The translations under genes and the position numbers were made by a program. A stretch of DNA of 48,689 bases from Hungatella sp. (lineage in GTDB: Bacteria > Bacillota > Clostridia > Lachnospirales > Lachnospiraceae). Positions within the stretch are counted from its first letter, which is position 1. Each line of letters opens with the position of its first letter. The stretch lies in NCBI GenBank assembly GCA_022792815.1, contig JAAWBS010000052.1:1-48689 (forward strand), written 5' to 3'. Of this stretch, positions 16,027-24,422 are shown piece by piece. The notes below the pieces were generated by a model. The model had not been told where the DNA came from, searched no databases, and worked only from the letters and a program-made list of their open reading frames with translations.

Positions 16027-17256
16027 TTACAGCCCCAGCAACCCCTCCAAAGCCTCTGCCGAGATCCCTTTTGTGAGAATTCCGGCTACTTTTCCGTCTT
16101 TAATGGCCGCTGCAGCCGGCACGGAGTCGATCCCCAGTCTCTGGGCGATCCCGTTGGACTTGTACACATCTACCTTGCTCACTTTAACCTGTCCGGCGTG
16201 TTTCTCCTCAAAAGCCTCCACCTCTTTTAAGAGTTCCCGGCTTTCCTCCACAACCGCATTCCAGATATACACGATACCCGGCATGGTCTTATCCATAATC
16301 TGGTTCTCAAAGATCTCGCTCTCGGCAAGATACTTCTCAGCCGCATATCCGGCGATGGCGCCGTCACCTACAGCGGTGGCTACCTGCTTTAAGAACTTGT
16401 CCCGCACATCTCCGGCGCTGAATACACCGGGTACGTTGGTCTCCATCTTCTCATTGGTGATCACATAGCCGGCTCTTGTCATGTCGATGATCCCCTGAAA
16501 GATCTCGGTGTTGGGCACATAGCCGATGAACAGAAAGCAGGTATCTACGGGCACATCGATGATCTCCCCGGTTTTTACATTCTTTAAGGCCACGCTGCGA
16601 AGCCTCTCATCATCACCCCGGAATTCTGCCACAGTGGTGTTCCAGATAAACTCCATCTTGGGATTGGCCAGGGCCTCTTCCCTGGCGATCTCGTTGCAGT
16701 CCATCCTGCCTTCTTCGTGCATGACGCTGACGATCACCCGGCTGGCGAACTTGGTTAAGAACATGCCCTCCTCGATCGCCGCATCGCCGGAACCGATGAC
16801 CATGACGGTCTTGTCCGTGTTGGCTGCCGCGTCACAGGTGGCACAGAAAGAGATCCCCTTGTCATAGAGGAATCTGTCTTCACCCGGTGCGCCTGTGAGA
16901 CGGGGCTTCCCGCCGCTGGCGATGATCACGGACTTACAGTGGTAGTCTGTCCGGAAGGTCTCCACCACCTTGTCGTCGCCCTCCAGCTGAACCCCTCTCA
17001 CGTCAGTCAGCTTAAACTTCACGCCGAACTTCTTGGCCTGTTTGTGGAACAGCTCCATCAGTCCAAGCCCCGTGGCTCCCTCCGGAAATCCCGGATAGTT
17101 CTCGATCTCGTTGGTGTATGTAGCCAGACCGCCTACCAAAGCCTTCTCGATCACCAGAGTCTTTAATCTGGCTCTGCCGCAGTAGATCGCCGCTGTCAGA
17201 CCGGCAGCGCCGCCGCCGATGATGACCACGTCAAATTGTTCTGTTTTCTTCTCCAA
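16027..17256 (-). CDS. Thioredoxin-reductase-like flavoprotein with C-terminal thioredoxin-like domain lacking CxxC
   Basis: Flavoprotein of 409 residues. Residues 1-315 follow thioredoxin reductase: FAD motif VIIGGGAAGLTAAIY, redox pair C138-A-T-C141, a second nucleotide fold VIGSGDAAIEEG and the closing GVFSAGDVRDKFLKQ. The HRRxxxRA motif that binds the NADPH phosphate is replaced by HEEGRMD (180-186), so another electron donor (NADH, ferredoxin or a protein) is possible. Residues 325-409 look like a thioredoxin fold: the usual WCGPC position reads WNAVVEES, with no cysteines, while the cis-proline loop SVP (P380) remains. It is the last gene of a sulfur-transport unit, which suggests it handles persulfide or thiosulfate-derived sulfur. 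Start ATG 17256. Confidence 0.83.
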   Translation of the reverse strand: MEKKTEQFDVVIIGGGAAGLTAAIYCGRARLKTLVIEKALVGGLATYTNEIENYPGFPEGATGLGLMELFHKQAKKFGVKFKLTDVRGVQLEGDDKVVETFRTDYHCKSVIIASGGKPRLTGAPGEDRFLYDKGISFCATCDAAANTDKTVMVIGSGDAAIEEGMFLTKFASRVIVSVMHEEGRMDCNEIAREEALANPKMEFIWNTTVAEFRGDDERLRSVALKNVKTGEIIDVPVDTCFLFIGYVPNTEIFQGIIDMTRAGYVITNEKMETNVPGVFSAGDVRDKFLKQVATAVGDGAIAGYAAEKYLAESEIFENQIMDKTMPGIVYIWNAVVEESRELLKEVEAFEEKHAGQVKVSKVDVYKSNGIAQRLGIDSVPAAAAIKDGKVAGILTKGISAEALEGLLGL

Positions 17257-17272
17257 TGTTCAACCCCATCCT

Positions 17273-17821
17273 TTACATAAAGTATTTGGCAAGCAGCTTG
17301 CTTCCGAAAAAGGCCCCTATGAACAGAAAGACCGCGAACACCCAGCCTGACAGGGACAGAGAGGCGATGCTGGAATACAGGGCGCCGATGTTGCAGCCGC
17401 CTGCCAGCCTTGCGCCGTATCCCATCAGAAGTCCTCCCAGGGTAGCTGCCACCACCTGTTTCAGTGACTTGATCTTTTTGAACTTAAACTGGGAAGCCAG
17501 AAGCACTGCCACCAAGGCTCCTGCAATGATGCCGAAGTTTAACCAGGAACCGGTGTGATTTAAGATTCCGTTGTTCAAGGTCGCCTGAGCGCCTTCGGAG
17601 GAGAAGTAGTACCATTTGTCTACACTTCCTCCCACCAGACGGTACAGCCATGCCCCCCAGTTGGCAAAGGTACCTGACACTCCCCAGGGAGAGCCTGTAC
17701 TGGCAAAGATGGCGATCTGAAAGACGGAAAGCAGCACAGCGCCGGTTACATAGGTAAAGGGGTTTTTGAAAATCATCTTATAGTAATGATTCTTGCTTAC
17801 TTTATCCCAAAAAGCCTTCAA
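17273..17821 (-). CDS. YeeE/YedE-family sulfur transporter, C-terminal-half type
   Basis: Membrane protein of 182 residues with about five hydrophobic segments. The signature GYGARLAGGCNIGALYSSIA contains the conserved Cys used in TsuA-type thiosulfate channels. Single-chain YeeE proteins are about twice this length with two such repeats; here the other half is encoded by the gene at 18151-18858. It is separated from the flavoprotein gene by 16 nt and from the TusA-like gene by 19 nt, so the genes form one operon. Likely substrate is thiosulfate or another reduced sulfur (or selenium) species. Confidence 0.85.
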   Translation of the reverse strand: MKAFWDKVSKNHYYKMIFKNPFTYVTGAVLLSVFQIAIFASTGSPWGVSGTFANWGAWLYRLVGGSVDKWYYFSSEGAQATLNNGILNHTGSWLNFGIIAGALVAVLLASQFKFKKIKSLKQVVAATLGGLLMGYGARLAGGCNIGALYSSIASLSLSGWVFAVFLFIGAFFGSKLLAKYFM

Positions 17822-17840
17822 AGCTTATGCACCTGCTTTC

Positions 17841-18068
17841 CTATTTGGTCTTCTCGATTACGATCTCCCACTCGCCGTCGTCCACTTCCTCGATCTCTAC
17901 GTTGTGTCCGTTGTTTCTTGCCCACTCAGGGATATTCTTCATCGCGCAGCTGTGATCGATCTGGGCGATCAGGACATCGCCTACCGCCATCTTCTCCATC
18001 TGCTTTTGAACCTTCATAAGGGGTACCGGACAAGCCTCTCCTAAACAATCAACTGTAAATTCTGCCAT
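17841..18068 (-). CDS. TusA/SirA-like sulfur carrier protein
   Basis: Small cytoplasmic protein of 75 residues with the TusA signature LGEACPVPLMKVQ; Cys13 of the CPVP motif would carry sulfur as a persulfide. The later VLIAQIDHSCAMKNIPEW element is typical of the YeeE-associated subgroup (TsuB). ATG 18068 is preceded by AAGGAGG. It lies between the two halves of the YeeE transporter, so it probably receives sulfur from that channel and passes it to cytoplasmic acceptors. Confidence 0.9.
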   Translation of the reverse strand: MAEFTVDCLGEACPVPLMKVQKQMEKMAVGDVLIAQIDHSCAMKNIPEWARNNGHNVEIEEVDDGEWEIVIEKTK

Positions 18069-18100
18069 GATAAATTCCTCCTTAATTTTTATATGATGTT

Positions 18101-18124
18101 GGGATCAAAAGAGATTTTGACCCC
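18101..18124 (-). other. Intercistronic hairpin upstream of the TusA-like gene
   Basis: GGGATCAAAA (18101-18110) pairs with TTTTGACCCC (18115-18124) around a GAGA loop, with one G-T pair when read on the minus strand. It sits between the first YeeE gene and the TusA-like gene and could act as a partial terminator or stabiliser. Confidence 0.5.
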
Positions 18125-18150
18125 TATGGTACAACGATTTGGTCCCGCTT

Positions 18151-18858
18151 CTAGTCTTCGTCTGTGTTGCCCATCCGCTTCTTCTCATACTTGTCAGCCG
18201 CGATGTAGAGCAGGCCGATGACTGCCAGCTGCAGGATAAGGGCTCCCGCCCAGCCGAATACATCAGGGAGGAAGACCCTGGGGGCTGTGGCATTGAAATT
18301 GAGGGTCCACCATCCCATGTGGGCGGCGCCGATCAGGGAACCTACCACAAAGAAGAACAGGCTTAAGATCTGCATGCCGAAGCCTTCTCCCACACGCATC
18401 AGGGTTCCGGAAGCGCAGCCTCCCGCGATGACCATACCGATTCCAAACATGACGCCCCCCACACAGGTCGCCAAGCTTACCGGCATCACATAGCTTTGTC
18501 CGGGGATCTGTCCTCCGTTGGCAAAAGCGCCGTACTTGATGGCCGTGAATCCGATGGTGGTGATGGCAAACGCGATGAGCACCGCACGGGTAACAGATGT
18601 GGAGCCGGTGATACATGGGTCCCGCATCGAGGCAGTAAAGCAAAAGCGGGCCTTCTGTAAGATAAATCCGAAACAGCATCCGAATACCCAGAACAATGCG
18701 AGCGTGCCGTTTTTCTGTCCCAGCAACAGGGCTATGACCGCGATCAGAAGCAGCCCAAGAAAGCCGAAAGGAACCTGGTTCTTCTTCTTTTTTCTGGGTT
18801 TGGACCTGCGGATGGAAGAGCCGCCCGACTGTGGCTGAGTTGCTGCATTCTCCTGCAT
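18151..18858 (-). CDS. YeeE/YedE-family sulfur transporter, N-terminal-half type
   Basis: Membrane protein of 235 residues. After a basic Ser/Arg/Lys-rich start, about five membrane segments follow. Signatures are LQKARFCFTASMRDPCITG and GIGMVIAGGCASGTLMRVGEG, both with cysteines expected along the channel in this family. It is the first gene of the minus-strand sulfur operon (YeeE-N, TusA-like, YeeE-C, flavoprotein). ATG 18858 has a GGAGG about 8 bases upstream. The divergent LysR gene is the likely regulator. Confidence 0.87.
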   Translation of the reverse strand: MQENAATQPQSGGSSIRRSKPRKKKKNQVPFGFLGLLLIAVIALLLGQKNGTLALFWVFGCCFGFILQKARFCFTASMRDPCITGSTSVTRAVLIAFAITTIGFTAIKYGAFANGGQIPGQSYVMPVSLATCVGGVMFGIGMVIAGGCASGTLMRVGEGFGMQILSLFFFVVGSLIGAAHMGWWTLNFNATAPRVFLPDVFGWAGALILQLAVIGLLYIAADKYEKKRMGNTDED

Positions 18859-18979
18859 TCCTCATACCTCCTTATATTTTTTTAAGGATTTGAACGCGTT
18901 ACTACCTTTCCATTATATCATATTGTGAAATTTTTGATTATCTGAAAACCTTATGCAGTATAACGGTTTTCTATGGAGC

Positions 18980-19008
18980 TTGTATTTCGCAGGGATATCC
19001 TGTATAAT
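18980..19008 (+). promoter_or_regulatory. Sigma-A promoter for the LysR gene
   Basis: TTGTAT (18980-18985), 17-nt spacer, perfect TATAAT (19003-19008). The 184-bp region between the LysR gene and the divergent transporter operon is the expected place for LysR operators; no clear dyad was picked by eye. Confidence 0.65.
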
Positions 19009-19048
19009 TAAGTCAAAAATATAACAATCTTACGGGAGGTAGGTGCCA

Positions 19049-19942
19049 TTGCTCCTTGAACATATTATCATGTTTTATAAGATAGCCACGGAAAAGAGTA
19101 TCTCCAAAGTGGCTCAGAACAATCATATTTCCCAGCCGGCTCTGAGCCAGCAGATGCAGCGGCTGGAGGAGGAGCTGAATGTGAAGCTTTTGGAGCGCTC
19201 AAACCGAGGAATCGAACTGACTCGGGCGGGGCAGATCCTTCAGAAGTATGCGGTTCAGTTTATGCATCTGTACAGCGACCTGAAGGAAGAGCTGGACAAC
19301 CTGAACACGGGCAGCAACACCTTTCACATCACCGCTACTTCCGTGGCCTGCAATTATGCTCTTCCCTGTTCCCTGTACAAAGTAAACCGGCAGTTTCCGG
19401 ACTACACCTTTCATCTGGCCAGTGCTCCCTCAAGCGATGTGATCCGCCAGGTTTTGGACGAGCGGACAGATTTGGGGTTTATTGTGGGGACCACGGATTC
19501 CCAGGAGCTTGTGTGCAAGGAGGCCTATCAGGACAAGATTTATCTGGTTGCAAGAAGTGACTATCTTATTGACTCTCAGATTACCCTGGAAATCTTGAAA
19601 CAACATCCCTTGATTATGCTTAACGAGTCCTTCAGCTCCTACCGTCTGTTGTGCAATTACATTAAACAGCTGGGATATCCGGTCGGCAGCTTTCATACTA
19701 TGTTTCATCTGGATTCCACGGAATCCGTCAAGAGTGCCGTGCAGGCAGGCCACGGTCTGGCCTTCCTTCCCTATATCGCCGTGAAGAAGGAACTGTATCA
19801 GAAGCAGCTGAAGATGATAGAGATTGAGAATTTTGATCTGGATTACGGGGTCTATACCGTCTATAAGAACAGCAGTACAGACACCCGTACCAGTGAGATC
19901 ATCGATTACTTTGCGGCCAATATCGGAAAAAGTATTTGCTAG
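19049..19942 (+). CDS. LysR-family transcriptional regulator
   Basis: Regulator of 297 residues with an N-terminal winged helix-turn-helix (about 1-60: FYKIATEKSISKVAQNNHIS, then QPALSQQMQRLEEELN) and a C-terminal effector-binding domain. I prefer the TTG at 19049, nine bases behind GGGAGG, over the GTG at 19043, which is only three bases from it. It is divergent from the YeeE/TusA operon and convergent with a second TusA-like gene, so it probably controls sulfur assimilation in response to a sulfur metabolite. The lower GC and more typical codon use contrast with the GC-rich genes further right. Confidence 0.9.
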   Translation: MLLEHIIMFYKIATEKSISKVAQNNHISQPALSQQMQRLEEELNVKLLERSNRGIELTRAGQILQKYAVQFMHLYSDLKEELDNLNTGSNTFHITATSVACNYALPCSLYKVNRQFPDYTFHLASAPSSDVIRQVLDERTDLGFIVGTTDSQELVCKEAYQDKIYLVARSDYLIDSQITLEILKQHPLIMLNESFSSYRLLCNYIKQLGYPVGSFHTMFHLDSTESVKSAVQAGHGLAFLPYIAVKKELYQKQLKMIEIENFDLDYGVYTVYKNSSTDTRTSEIIDYFAANIGKSIC

Positions 19943-19963
19943 AATCCCACCAAGACAGAGGGC

Positions 19964-20182
19964 TCAGAGCTTGGTGACGGTGATCTCCCAGATCCCGTTC
20001 ATAGGCTCCTCGGTCTCCATCCGAAGATTTCTTTTGAGGCAGTAATCGGAGACGGACTCCAGCACGCAGCTGTGATCCGTGACCAGCCGGACCTGATCTC
20101 CACTGCGGGTCAGGCTGTCGCATTGTTTTAGTTTCATAATGGGAATGGGACACATATCCCCCAGGCAGTCTAATTCCAGCAT
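19964..20182 (-). CDS. TusA/SirA-like sulfur carrier protein (second copy)
   Basis: Small protein of 72 residues with LGDMCPIPIMKLKQ; Cys11 in CPIP is the expected sulfur-carrying residue. The DHSCVLESVSDYCLK segment resembles the first TusA-like protein of the window. ATG 20182 follows AAGGAGGTG. Single-gene unit, convergent with the LysR gene; its stop codon lies inside a hairpin formed by CACCAAG (19948-19954) and CTTGGTG (19970-19976). Probably a sulfur carrier with a different partner from the first copy. Confidence 0.88.
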   Translation of the reverse strand: MLELDCLGDMCPIPIMKLKQCDSLTRSGDQVRLVTDHSCVLESVSDYCLKRNLRMETEEPMNGIWEITVTKL

Positions 20183-20267
20183 AAGACACCTCCTTAGTTT
20201 CCTGTGAAAGATGGGAACGCTATGTTTATTGTACCATATGTCACTGATTTTACAAGAAAGGCAACTT

Positions 20268-21398
20268 ATGAAAATCCCTTTTTATGCCCGGTACCGCACG
20301 AAACAGGACCGGGAGGACCTGATTTCCTGTCTCGATGGCAGCCTGGCCACGGACGGTTTCTACACACAGAAGGTATTGCGGCAGATATCTCACATCTATC
20401 CGGGAAGTCCTGCCACCCTGACATCCAGCTGTTCCGTGGCGTTGGAGTCGGCGCTGGTGCTGGGCGGGATAAAACCGGGAGATGAAGTGATTCTGCCGTC
20501 CTATAATTTTCCCTCTGCCGCCAACGGAGTGCTGCGTGCAGGGGGAACTCCTGTGTTCTGCGATATCGACCCGGATACCCAGAACATCAGCCTGTCCTCG
20601 GCGGCTGCAAAGATTACGGCCAGGACAAGGGCCATGATTCCGGTGCACTATGCCGGCGTGGCCTGTGAGATGGATGCCCTCCTTAAGCTGGCCGAAGAGG
20701 CCCGCCTTCTGGTGATCGAAGACGCCGCTCAGGCCATAGGGTCCTCCTATGGGGGGAAACCTCTGGGGACTCTGGGGGATTTCGGCTGCGTCAGCTTCCA
20801 CTACACCAAAAATATCAGCTGCGGCGAGGGCGGGCTGCTGATTGCGGGGAATGAGAAGGCCTGCGAGGACGCCAGATGCTACCGTGTCCACGGTACCAAC
20901 AGGGACGCCTTTTTCCGCGGGGAGTGTGACCGTTACACCTGGGTTATGCAGGGGAGCAGCACGGCCCCCAGCGAGCTGTGCGCGGCTCTTCTCTCCGCCC
21001 AGCTGCCTTTTTTGGAGCAGATTACCCGGATCCGCGCGAGGCGGCTTTCCGACTATCTGACAGCCTTAAAGCCCTTGGAGCAGGCCGGATATGCCAGGCT
21101 GATGGTCATCCCGGACAAAGCCGTTCCCAACGGCCATATCTTCTATCTGCGTTTTGCCAGCAAAGCCCTGCGGCAGCGAGTCTGTGACCTGCTTCTCGCC
21201 CATGGCGTGGAGGCCAAGACCCACTATGTCCCTCTCCACCTGTCTCCCATGGGCAGAAAGCTGGGCTATGGCCCCGGAGACTGTCCGGAGAGCAGCGCCT
21301 GCTTTGACACCCTGCTTCGGCTTCCCATCCACACGGAGCTGGAGGCGGGACAGGTGTGGCAGATCGGGGAGATCATCACAAAAGGATGTGTGTCCTGA
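20268..21398 (+). CDS. rffA: WecE/RffA-type dTDP-4-keto-6-deoxyglucose aminotransferase (DegT family)
   Basis: PLP enzyme of 376 residues of the DegT/DnrJ/EryC1/StrS family. It matches WecE closely at several points: GDEVILPSYNFPSAANGVLR, VPVHYAGVACEMD (here IPVHYAGVACEMD), VIEDAAQAIGSSY, FHYTKNISCGEGG with the PLP lysine K181, and VHGTNRDAFFRGECDRYTW. WecE makes dTDP-4-amino-4,6-dideoxygalactose (dTDP-Fuc4N) for surface glycans. Start ATG 20268 is preceded by AGAAAGG and aligns with the usual family start. It overlaps the next gene by one base (TGATG), so it is coupled to a glycosyltransferase fused to an ATP-grasp enzyme. Confidence 0.88.
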   Translation: MKIPFYARYRTKQDREDLISCLDGSLATDGFYTQKVLRQISHIYPGSPATLTSSCSVALESALVLGGIKPGDEVILPSYNFPSAANGVLRAGGTPVFCDIDPDTQNISLSSAAAKITARTRAMIPVHYAGVACEMDALLKLAEEARLLVIEDAAQAIGSSYGGKPLGTLGDFGCVSFHYTKNISCGEGGLLIAGNEKACEDARCYRVHGTNRDAFFRGECDRYTWVMQGSSTAPSELCAALLSAQLPFLEQITRIRARRLSDYLTALKPLEQAGYARLMVIPDKAVPNGHIFYLRFASKALRQRVCDLLLAHGVEAKTHYVPLHLSPMGRKLGYGPGDCPESSACFDTLLRLPIHTELEAGQVWQIGEIITKGCVS

Positions 21399-23407
21399 TG
21401 GATGAGATTACCCTCGGCATCGTGATCCCCGTATTTCACTCCACCGTGTCCGTCCTCCGCCTGACGGAGGACATCCGACGCGTATTGGACCCTGTGTGCT
21501 CCTGGCATGTCTGGCTGGTGGACGACGGGAATCCCCCGGAAACAGCAGACTGGCTGGTGAGTCACTTAAAAGGGCTCCCCCATGTGACCCTGATCCGCCT
21601 AAAGCGCAATTACGGACAGCAAAACGCCCTCCTCTGCGGCATTCGTCACAGTCTGGGCTGCCGCTACATCGTCACCATGGACGACGATCTGCAGCATGAT
21701 GCCGGGATGCTGCCCACGCTCTATGACACCGTCCGAGAGGGGTATGATATCGTGTACGCGGTGCCCCGGGGGGAGAGGGGGGAAGGGCCGGTCACTTTGC
21801 AGGCGCTTATCAGGGGGCTGGGCAGCCGGATGCGGGACCGGCTGTTTCGGCGGATGCTCCACGTTCCGGCTCACATAAAGGTGGGCAGCTTTCGGATCAT
21901 GACCAGGGACCTGGCCCGGGAGGTGTGTGCTCAGGCTTCCGGCTTTTTCTACCTGTCGGCCGCTGTCTTTGTCCGCCCCAGAAAGGCAAAAACCTGCTGC
22001 TATGAGGCCAGACTTCGGGTGTACGGAGAGAGCGGCTATACCCTGTGGAAACTGGCAAAGCTTTACGGCAGCCTCATCCGGTTTTACAGTCCGGCGGCGC
22101 CGTTTTTTACATCGAGGAAAAGGAGACAAGCCATGTTGTACGAAGAACGGACGGAGGAGGGGCAGGCCGCCCCGGTGATGATGATCTTAGGCGGTTCCAA
22201 CTGTCAGCTGAATGCGCTGAGACGGGCCAGAAGTGAGGGGTATCGGGTGGTGCTGGCGGACTATACGGACCATCCCCCCGGCGCAGACTGGGCTCATGTC
22301 CACTGTAAGGTCAGCACCTTTGACATAGACGGCTGCACAGAGGCGGCAGGGAGAGAAGGGGTGGAGGCAGTCATGACCATAGGCACCGATCAGCCGGTGT
22401 ACACGGCGGCCTGTGTCAGTGAGCGTCTGGGCCTGCCCTCCTTTTTAAAGCCGGAGGAAGCCCTGGCAGTCACCAACAAAAAGGTGATGAAGCAGATCCT
22501 CACCGCTCACGGCCTGCCCACGGCTCCCTATGTGCTGGTGGATGCCGCATCTAGGGAGGAAGATTTGCGCGCCCTCGCCCCGCCTCTGGTGATAAAGCCT
22601 CTGGACTCCCAGGGCCAGAGAGGAATCTTCCGCTGTCCCTCCGCCTCAGAGACGCTGTCCCGCCTTTCGGAGACCCTGTCGTTTTCCAGATGCCGCCAGG
22701 CCCTGGCGGAGCAGTTCTATGACAGTGATGAGATCACCGTGAGCGGCTGGGTGTCCGACAGGAATCTGAGGGTTCTCACAGTGACGGACCGGCTTCTCTA
22801 TCCGGATCCGGTCCACATCGGTATCTGCATCGGCCACCGTTTCCCCTCCGTCCACATGGACCGGTATGAGGAGATTGCCGCCTTAAGCCAGGAGGTGGCC
22901 TCTGCCTTTGGCCTGAGGGAGGGGCCTTTCTATCTCCAGCTGCTCATAGGCCGGGAAGGAATCCGGGTCAACGAGCTGGCCTGCCGGATCGGAGGGGCTT
23001 TTGAGGATGTGGTCATCCCCTATCTCACAGGCTTTGACATCTTAAAAGCGGTGATGGACCTTTCCCTCGGCAGAAAAGTGACGGTGAATCTGCCCGCAGA
23101 TTTCCGCCCGGACCGGGTGAGAAGATGTGCTTGCGTCCAGCTTTTGTTCGGAAGACCGGGGCTGATCGCAGACTGCACACCCTTGGAGGAGGTTAGACGG
23201 CTGCCCTTCCTTTTAGACTGCGGCTACAACTACCTGCCCGGACAGAGGATTCCGGCGGCTTACAACGCCACGGCCCGGTTAGGCCACGGAGTCATCACGG
23301 GAGAGCCGGACACCATCGCCGCTCATATCGATCGGTTTTACGAGACCTTAAAGGTCCTCTCCCCCGCGGGGGAGAACCTGGTCATGCGGCTGTATCCCCG
23401 CCTATAG
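21398..23407 (+). CDS. Fusion of GT2 glycosyltransferase and ATP-grasp ligase
   Basis: Protein of 669 residues. Residues 1-235 are a family 2 glycosyltransferase of the polyprenyl-phosphate/DPM1 type: LGIVIPVFHS, LVDDGNPPE, LKRNYGQQNALLCGI and MDDDLQHD (94-101). The membrane anchors often following such domains are absent. Residues 246-669 form an ATP-grasp protein: Rossmann-like MMILGGSNCQLNALRRA, PLVIKPLDSQGQRGI, and the metal-binding VNELACRIGGAFED. The pair suggests transfer of an amino sugar and its acylation by an amino acid or similar group; that is inference. A strong internal ribosome binding site precedes Met246, so a separate ATP-grasp protein may also be made. Start ATG 21398 overlaps the aminotransferase stop; ATG 21386 is an alternative. 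Confidence 0.82.
   Translation: MDEITLGIVIPVFHSTVSVLRLTEDIRRVLDPVCSWHVWLVDDGNPPETADWLVSHLKGLPHVTLIRLKRNYGQQNALLCGIRHSLGCRYIVTMDDDLQHDAGMLPTLYDTVREGYDIVYAVPRGERGEGPVTLQALIRGLGSRMRDRLFRRMLHVPAHIKVGSFRIMTRDLAREVCAQASGFFYLSAAVFVRPRKAKTCCYEARLRVYGESGYTLWKLAKLYGSLIRFYSPAAPFFTSRKRRQAMLYEERTEEGQAAPVMMILGGSNCQLNALRRARSEGYRVVLADYTDHPPGADWAHVHCKVSTFDIDGCTEAAGREGVEAVMTIGTDQPVYTAACVSERLGLPSFLKPEEALAVTNKKVMKQILTAHGLPTAPYVLVDAASREEDLRALAPPLVIKPLDSQGQRGIFRCPSASETLSRLSETLSFSRCRQALAEQFYDSDEITVSGWVSDRNLRVLTVTDRLLYPDPVHIGICIGHRFPSVHMDRYEEIAALSQEVASAFGLREGPFYLQLLIGREGIRVNELACRIGGAFEDVVIPYLTGFDILKAVMDLSLGRKVTVNLPADFRPDRVRRCACVQLLFGRPGLIADCTPLEEVRRLPFLLDCGYNYLPGQRIPAAYNATARLGHGVITGEPDTIAAHIDRFYETLKVLSPAGENLVMRLYPRL
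22119..22135 (+). promoter_or_regulatory. Internal ribosome binding site and start within the fusion gene
   Basis: AAAAGGAGACAAGCC is followed by ATG at 22133, in frame, exactly at the junction between the glycosyltransferase and ATP-grasp parts. Spacing and strength equal the best sites of the window. Confidence 0.55.
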
Positions 23408-23453
23408 TCCGACGAGACGGGTCATCATTACAGGACAGAAAAGAGAAACGGTT

Positions 23454-24422
23454 ATGAATCTTATGAAAAAAAGACTGCTGTTGTCCGTCGTTGTGTCTGC
23501 TCTTCTTCTGGGAGGCTGCGGGAACAAGGAGGAGAACACCATAGGCATCGCGGAGCAGTACGGCATCGCCTATGCTCCATTAAACATCATGAAAGAGATG
23601 GGGATCTTGGAGAAGAAGCTTCCCGGGGTCACCATCCGGTGGAAGCAGTTCGGAGGTCCGACGGCCATCCGGGAGAGCATGTTAAACGGCCAGGTAGATT
23701 TCGGCTTCATGGGGGTGGCCCCGGTGCTCATCGGCATCGACAACGGGATGGAGTGGAAGTACGCCACCGGAATCAGCTCCAATGAGGTGGCCATCGTCAC
23801 GGACCGGGCGGATGTAAAGACCCTGGCGGATTTCTCCGACCAGGACCGCATCGCGATCCTGTCCCCCGGCTGTACCCAGCATGTGCTGCTGTGTATGCTG
23901 GCGGAGAGACAGTTGGGAGACGCCCACGGGCTGGACAATCAGACGGTGTCCATGTCCCACCCGGATGCCCTCCAGGCTCTGCTCTCCCACACGGAGATCA
24001 CTGCCCATATCGCCACGCCGCCCTATATCGAGAAGGAGATCCAGGGCGGGATGCACATCATGGCCACGGGGGAGGAGATCATGGGAGAGCCCTTTACCTT
24101 CATCAGCGGTGTGGCTATGACCGACTTTTATGAGGATCATCGGGACTGGTACGATGCCTTTATCGAGGCTCTGGACGAGTCCATCGACTACATCAACGAG
24201 AACATGGACGAGTGTGTCCGTATCCTGGCTCCTGTCTACGGCGTCAGCGAGGAGGAGTTGAGGAGGCAGATGACCCACAACGGAACCATCTATTCCAACC
24301 GCCTGGAGGGAGTGGAGAAGATCAGCGAGGCTATGGAGAGGATGGGATTTACCAAGGACAATCCGGATTTTGACACCATTATCTTTGACAATGTAAACAG
24401 GGATGAGGAGAAGCGGCCATGA
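23454..24422 (+). CDS. SsuA/TauA/NMT1-type substrate-binding lipoprotein
   Basis: Binding protein of 322 residues with a lipoprotein signal (MKKRLLLSVVVSALLLGGC, Cys at about 22). The mature part follows the NitT/TauT/SsuA pattern: IGIAEQYGIAYAPLNIMKEMG, LNGQVDFGFMGVAPVLIGI, and DEECVRILAPVYGV-like terminal helices (here MDECVRILAPVYGVSEEEL). Relatives bind sulfonates, taurine, nitrate or thiamine precursors. Start ATG 23454; ATG 23463 is possible. It overlaps the permease gene by 4 nt. The neighbourhood of sulfur-handling genes makes a sulfonate or other organosulfur ligand plausible but unproven. Confidence 0.87.
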   Translation: MNLMKKRLLLSVVVSALLLGGCGNKEENTIGIAEQYGIAYAPLNIMKEMGILEKKLPGVTIRWKQFGGPTAIRESMLNGQVDFGFMGVAPVLIGIDNGMEWKYATGISSNEVAIVTDRADVKTLADFSDQDRIAILSPGCTQHVLLCMLAERQLGDAHGLDNQTVSMSHPDALQALLSHTEITAHIATPPYIEKEIQGGMHIMATGEEIMGEPFTFISGVAMTDFYEDHRDWYDAFIEALDESIDYINENMDECVRILAPVYGVSEEELRRQMTHNGTIYSNRLEGVEKISEAMERMGFTKDNPDFDTIIFDNVNRDEEKRP

